This document shows positions 5,397 to 6,778 of a stretch of 6,778 nt of DNA, piece after piece. Under the pieces are notes generated by a model. The model ran no database searches and was not told the DNA's origin. It saw only the letters and a program-made list of their open reading frames with translations. Source of the DNA: an uncultured Clostridia bacterium (lineage in GTDB: Bacteria > Bacillota > Clostridia > Oscillospirales > Acutalibacteraceae). How positions within the stretch are numbered: position 1 is the first letter of the stretch; each line of letters starts with the position of its first letter. Both the position numbers and the translations under genes were made by a program. The stretch is taken from NCBI GenBank assembly GCA_958445555.1, contig CAUCSW010000035.1:1-6778 (forward strand), in the 5' to 3' direction.

Positions 5397-6418
5397 AGTA
5401 CCACCACCTTGAAGGCAGCCGCGCGGATAAGGCGGTTGTAGACGGCGAGTCCCACGCCGTTCAGCTCGGGTGCGTGCGCATAGCACTCCTTATAGCCCTT
5501 CTCGTCCAGTCGGCGCAGTGCGTCAAAAAGCTCCGCAGCCTGTATTTCGGAGTGCAGCCGCGATCCATAGGTCACCGATTCGCTCTTCACAAGCGGTTCG
5601 TCCTCGCTGAAGCAGAGTGCGCAGACGCCCTGCCCCGCGCGATCGTTTACATATCTGCAATAGTCCTCGGTGCTGCCCTTTACCATTGTAACGGTGCACT
5701 TGGGGGAATAGTGTTTATATTTCATTCCGGGCGACGCGACCGGTCTGTCCGCAGAGATTTTCTCCAAAACCGCGGGATCCACCGTTATATCCGGTATCAC
5801 TTCTTTCAGCTGCTCAAGCGTGACCCCGCCCGGACGCAAAAGTCTCGGCGGTTCGACAGCGAATGTGACGACCGTCGATTCCACGCCCACCTCGCAGGGC
5901 TCCGCCATTATGACGGCATCGATCCTACCGTCCATATCGTGAAGGACATGCTCCGCCGCCGTAGGGCTCGGTGCACCCGAGGTGTTTGCGCTCGGCGCGG
6001 CAATGGGCAGCCCGCTGAATTCGATAAGCTTGCGCGCTTCTTCGCAGGAGGGCATTCGAATCGCCACCGTATCAAGTCCGGCGCAGACCGACGACGGGAT
6101 GATATCCGACTTCGGCAGCACCATTGTAAACGGGCCGGGCCAAAACCGTTCCGCGCACCGCCTTGCCTTTTCGGGGAAAGCGGATATCAGCGGAGGTAAC
6201 ATTTCCGTGTTTGCGATATGAACGATGAGCGGATTATCCTGCGGGCGCCCCTTGGCGGCAAATATCTTTTTTACCGCTTCTTCGTTCAGGGCGTCGGCGG
6301 CGAGACCGTAGACCGTCTCGGTGGGCATTCCCACCAATCCGCCCCTTTTTATTATCTCGGCGGCGGTTTTTATCCCGTCGTCAGAGGGAGGCAATCTCAA
6401 AGTTTCCAAATTTTTCAC
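5393..6418 (-). CDS. ywlC: L-threonylcarbamoyladenylate synthase, Sua5/YwlC type (341 aa)
   Basis: Makes threonylcarbamoyl-AMP from threonine, bicarbonate and ATP, the first step of the universal tRNA modification t6A37. The YrdC-like catalytic domain (about 10-205) shows PTETVYGLAADA (32-43), KGRPQDNPL (56-64), WPGPFT (93-98), AIRMP (119-123), PSANTSG (142-148), GVESTV (178-183) and LLRPGG (193-198). A linker with SPGMKYKHYSP (229-239) leads to the C-terminal Sua5 domain (about 240-341), which separates this from the short TsaC type. The length fits B. subtilis YwlC. The start is GTG at 6418; a TAA lies three codons upstream in frame, so no longer version exists. No clear Shine-Dalgarno precedes it, and TATAAAAT ends nine bases before the GTG. 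It follows prfA by 136 bases on the same strand; prmC, often found between them in Firmicutes, is absent here. Confidence 0.96.
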   Translation of the reverse strand: MKNLETLRLPPSDDGIKTAAEIIKRGGLVGMPTETVYGLAADALNEEAVKKIFAAKGRPQDNPLIVHIANTEMLPPLISAFPEKARRCAERFWPGPFTMVLPKSDIIPSSVCAGLDTVAIRMPSCEEARKLIEFSGLPIAAPSANTSGAPSPTAAEHVLHDMDGRIDAVIMAEPCEVGVESTVVTFAVEPPRLLRPGGVTLEQLKEVIPDITVDPAVLEKISADRPVASPGMKYKHYSPKCTVTMVKGSTEDYCRYVNDRAGQGVCALCFSEDEPLVKSESVTYGSRLHSEIQAAELFDALRRLDEKGYKECYAHAPELNGVGLAVYNRLIRAAAFKVVVL

Positions 6419-6554
6419 GACCGTTTATTTTATAGTCTTTTTCGGCGTTGGGCTGAGACGGACGGGCGTCGGCGGCGGGCACGCAAGGTGTCGCTTTTAT
6501 GCCGCGGCGGACCGTCGGGCTCTGCCCTTTCCGCTTTGATCGGTTTTGTGTCTC

Positions 6555-6778
6555 TTAATTTTCCGGATCGGCCTTGAGCATTTCCGCTCTGTAATAGGTG
6601 ACGATCGCATCAATGAGCTCGTCAAGGTTTCCGTTGAGTATTGAATCAAGCTTATACAGTGTAAGCCCTATTCTGTGATCGGTGACACGCCCCTGAGGAT
6701 AGTTATAGGTTCTGATTCTCTCGCTTCGGTCACCCGTTCAGGACGTTTTCTCTTGCTTTGCGGGCTTTTTCGGAGAGG
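6555..6778 (-). CDS. prfA: Peptide chain release factor 1, C-terminal end, frame apparently broken (partial)
   Basis: Release factor 1 ends translation at UAA and UAG. Only the end is in the window: 60 residues from [12 protein letters not shown] through [12 protein letters not shown] and LTLYKLD to ADPEN and a TAA stop (6555-6737). These are diagnostic RF1 blocks, not RF2. The catalytic GGQ and the anticodon-like PxT loop would lie outside the window. Going upstream, the frame meets a TGA at 6740-6738 just before TGDRSER. A different frame (6777-6730) reads [15 protein letters not shown], which resembles the helix that normally precedes RKSxVGTGDRSER, but the usual link is missing. So there is a frameshift, and probably a few lost codons, at about 6738-6745. 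Because prfA is essential, a sequencing or assembly error is the simplest explanation; a true pseudogene with another copy elsewhere is possible. Confidence 0.85.

Noticed and set aside
4630..6577. Plus-strand frames up to 260 codons opposite coaE, ywlC and their flanks
   Set aside because: They are antisense shadows of genes with complete conserved motifs on the minus strand.

Overview
The window looks like a chromosomal stretch from an uncultured or gut-type Clostridia (Firmicutes) genome of medium G+C. The evidence is strong AGGAGG/GGTGA-type ribosome binding sites, a clostridial-style small XRE repressor, a Sua5/YwlC protein with the long C-terminal domain next to release factor 1, and a meso-diaminopimelate dehydrogenase. 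No similarity search was possible, so the taxon is an inference.

Left part (1-2067): accessory, AT-richer DNA set between two copies of a GC-rich intergenic repeat. Copy 1 (1-256, cut by the window edge) and copy 2 (1742-2044) lie in the same orientation about 1.74 kb apart. They are about 95% identical over their first 148 bases and about 88% over a later 65-base block. Between them is a divergent two-gene module: a 70-residue XRE-type repressor (minus strand) and a 162-residue membrane protein (plus strand). A textbook promoter (TTGACA, 17 bp, TATACT) drives the membrane gene. A perfect 15-bp palindrome lies in its spacer, and a weaker copy lies 25 bp away towards the repressor. The membrane gene ends in a GNRA-capped hairpin and a strong terminator. 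The 1352-1741 stretch has no credible gene but several inverted repeats.

Right part (2068-6778): five housekeeping genes, all on the minus strand. In transcription order they are prfA (only the C-terminal end visible, with a broken reading frame), ywlC/sua5 (threonylcarbamoyl-AMP synthase for tRNA t6A), coaE (dephospho-CoA kinase, overlapping ywlC by GTGA), an M18 metallo-aminopeptidase, and ddh (meso-diaminopimelate dehydrogenase for lysine and peptidoglycan). A large palindrome separates the M18 gene from ddh, and a 14-bp-period degenerate tandem array covers the end of coaE. These genes serve translation fidelity, coenzyme A synthesis, peptide turnover and cell-wall precursor supply.

The most unusual parts are the repeat-flanked repressor/membrane-protein module with paired operators, the structured repeat family itself, the 14-mer array and the break in prfA. 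I saw no CRISPR array, transposase, tRNA or rRNA.
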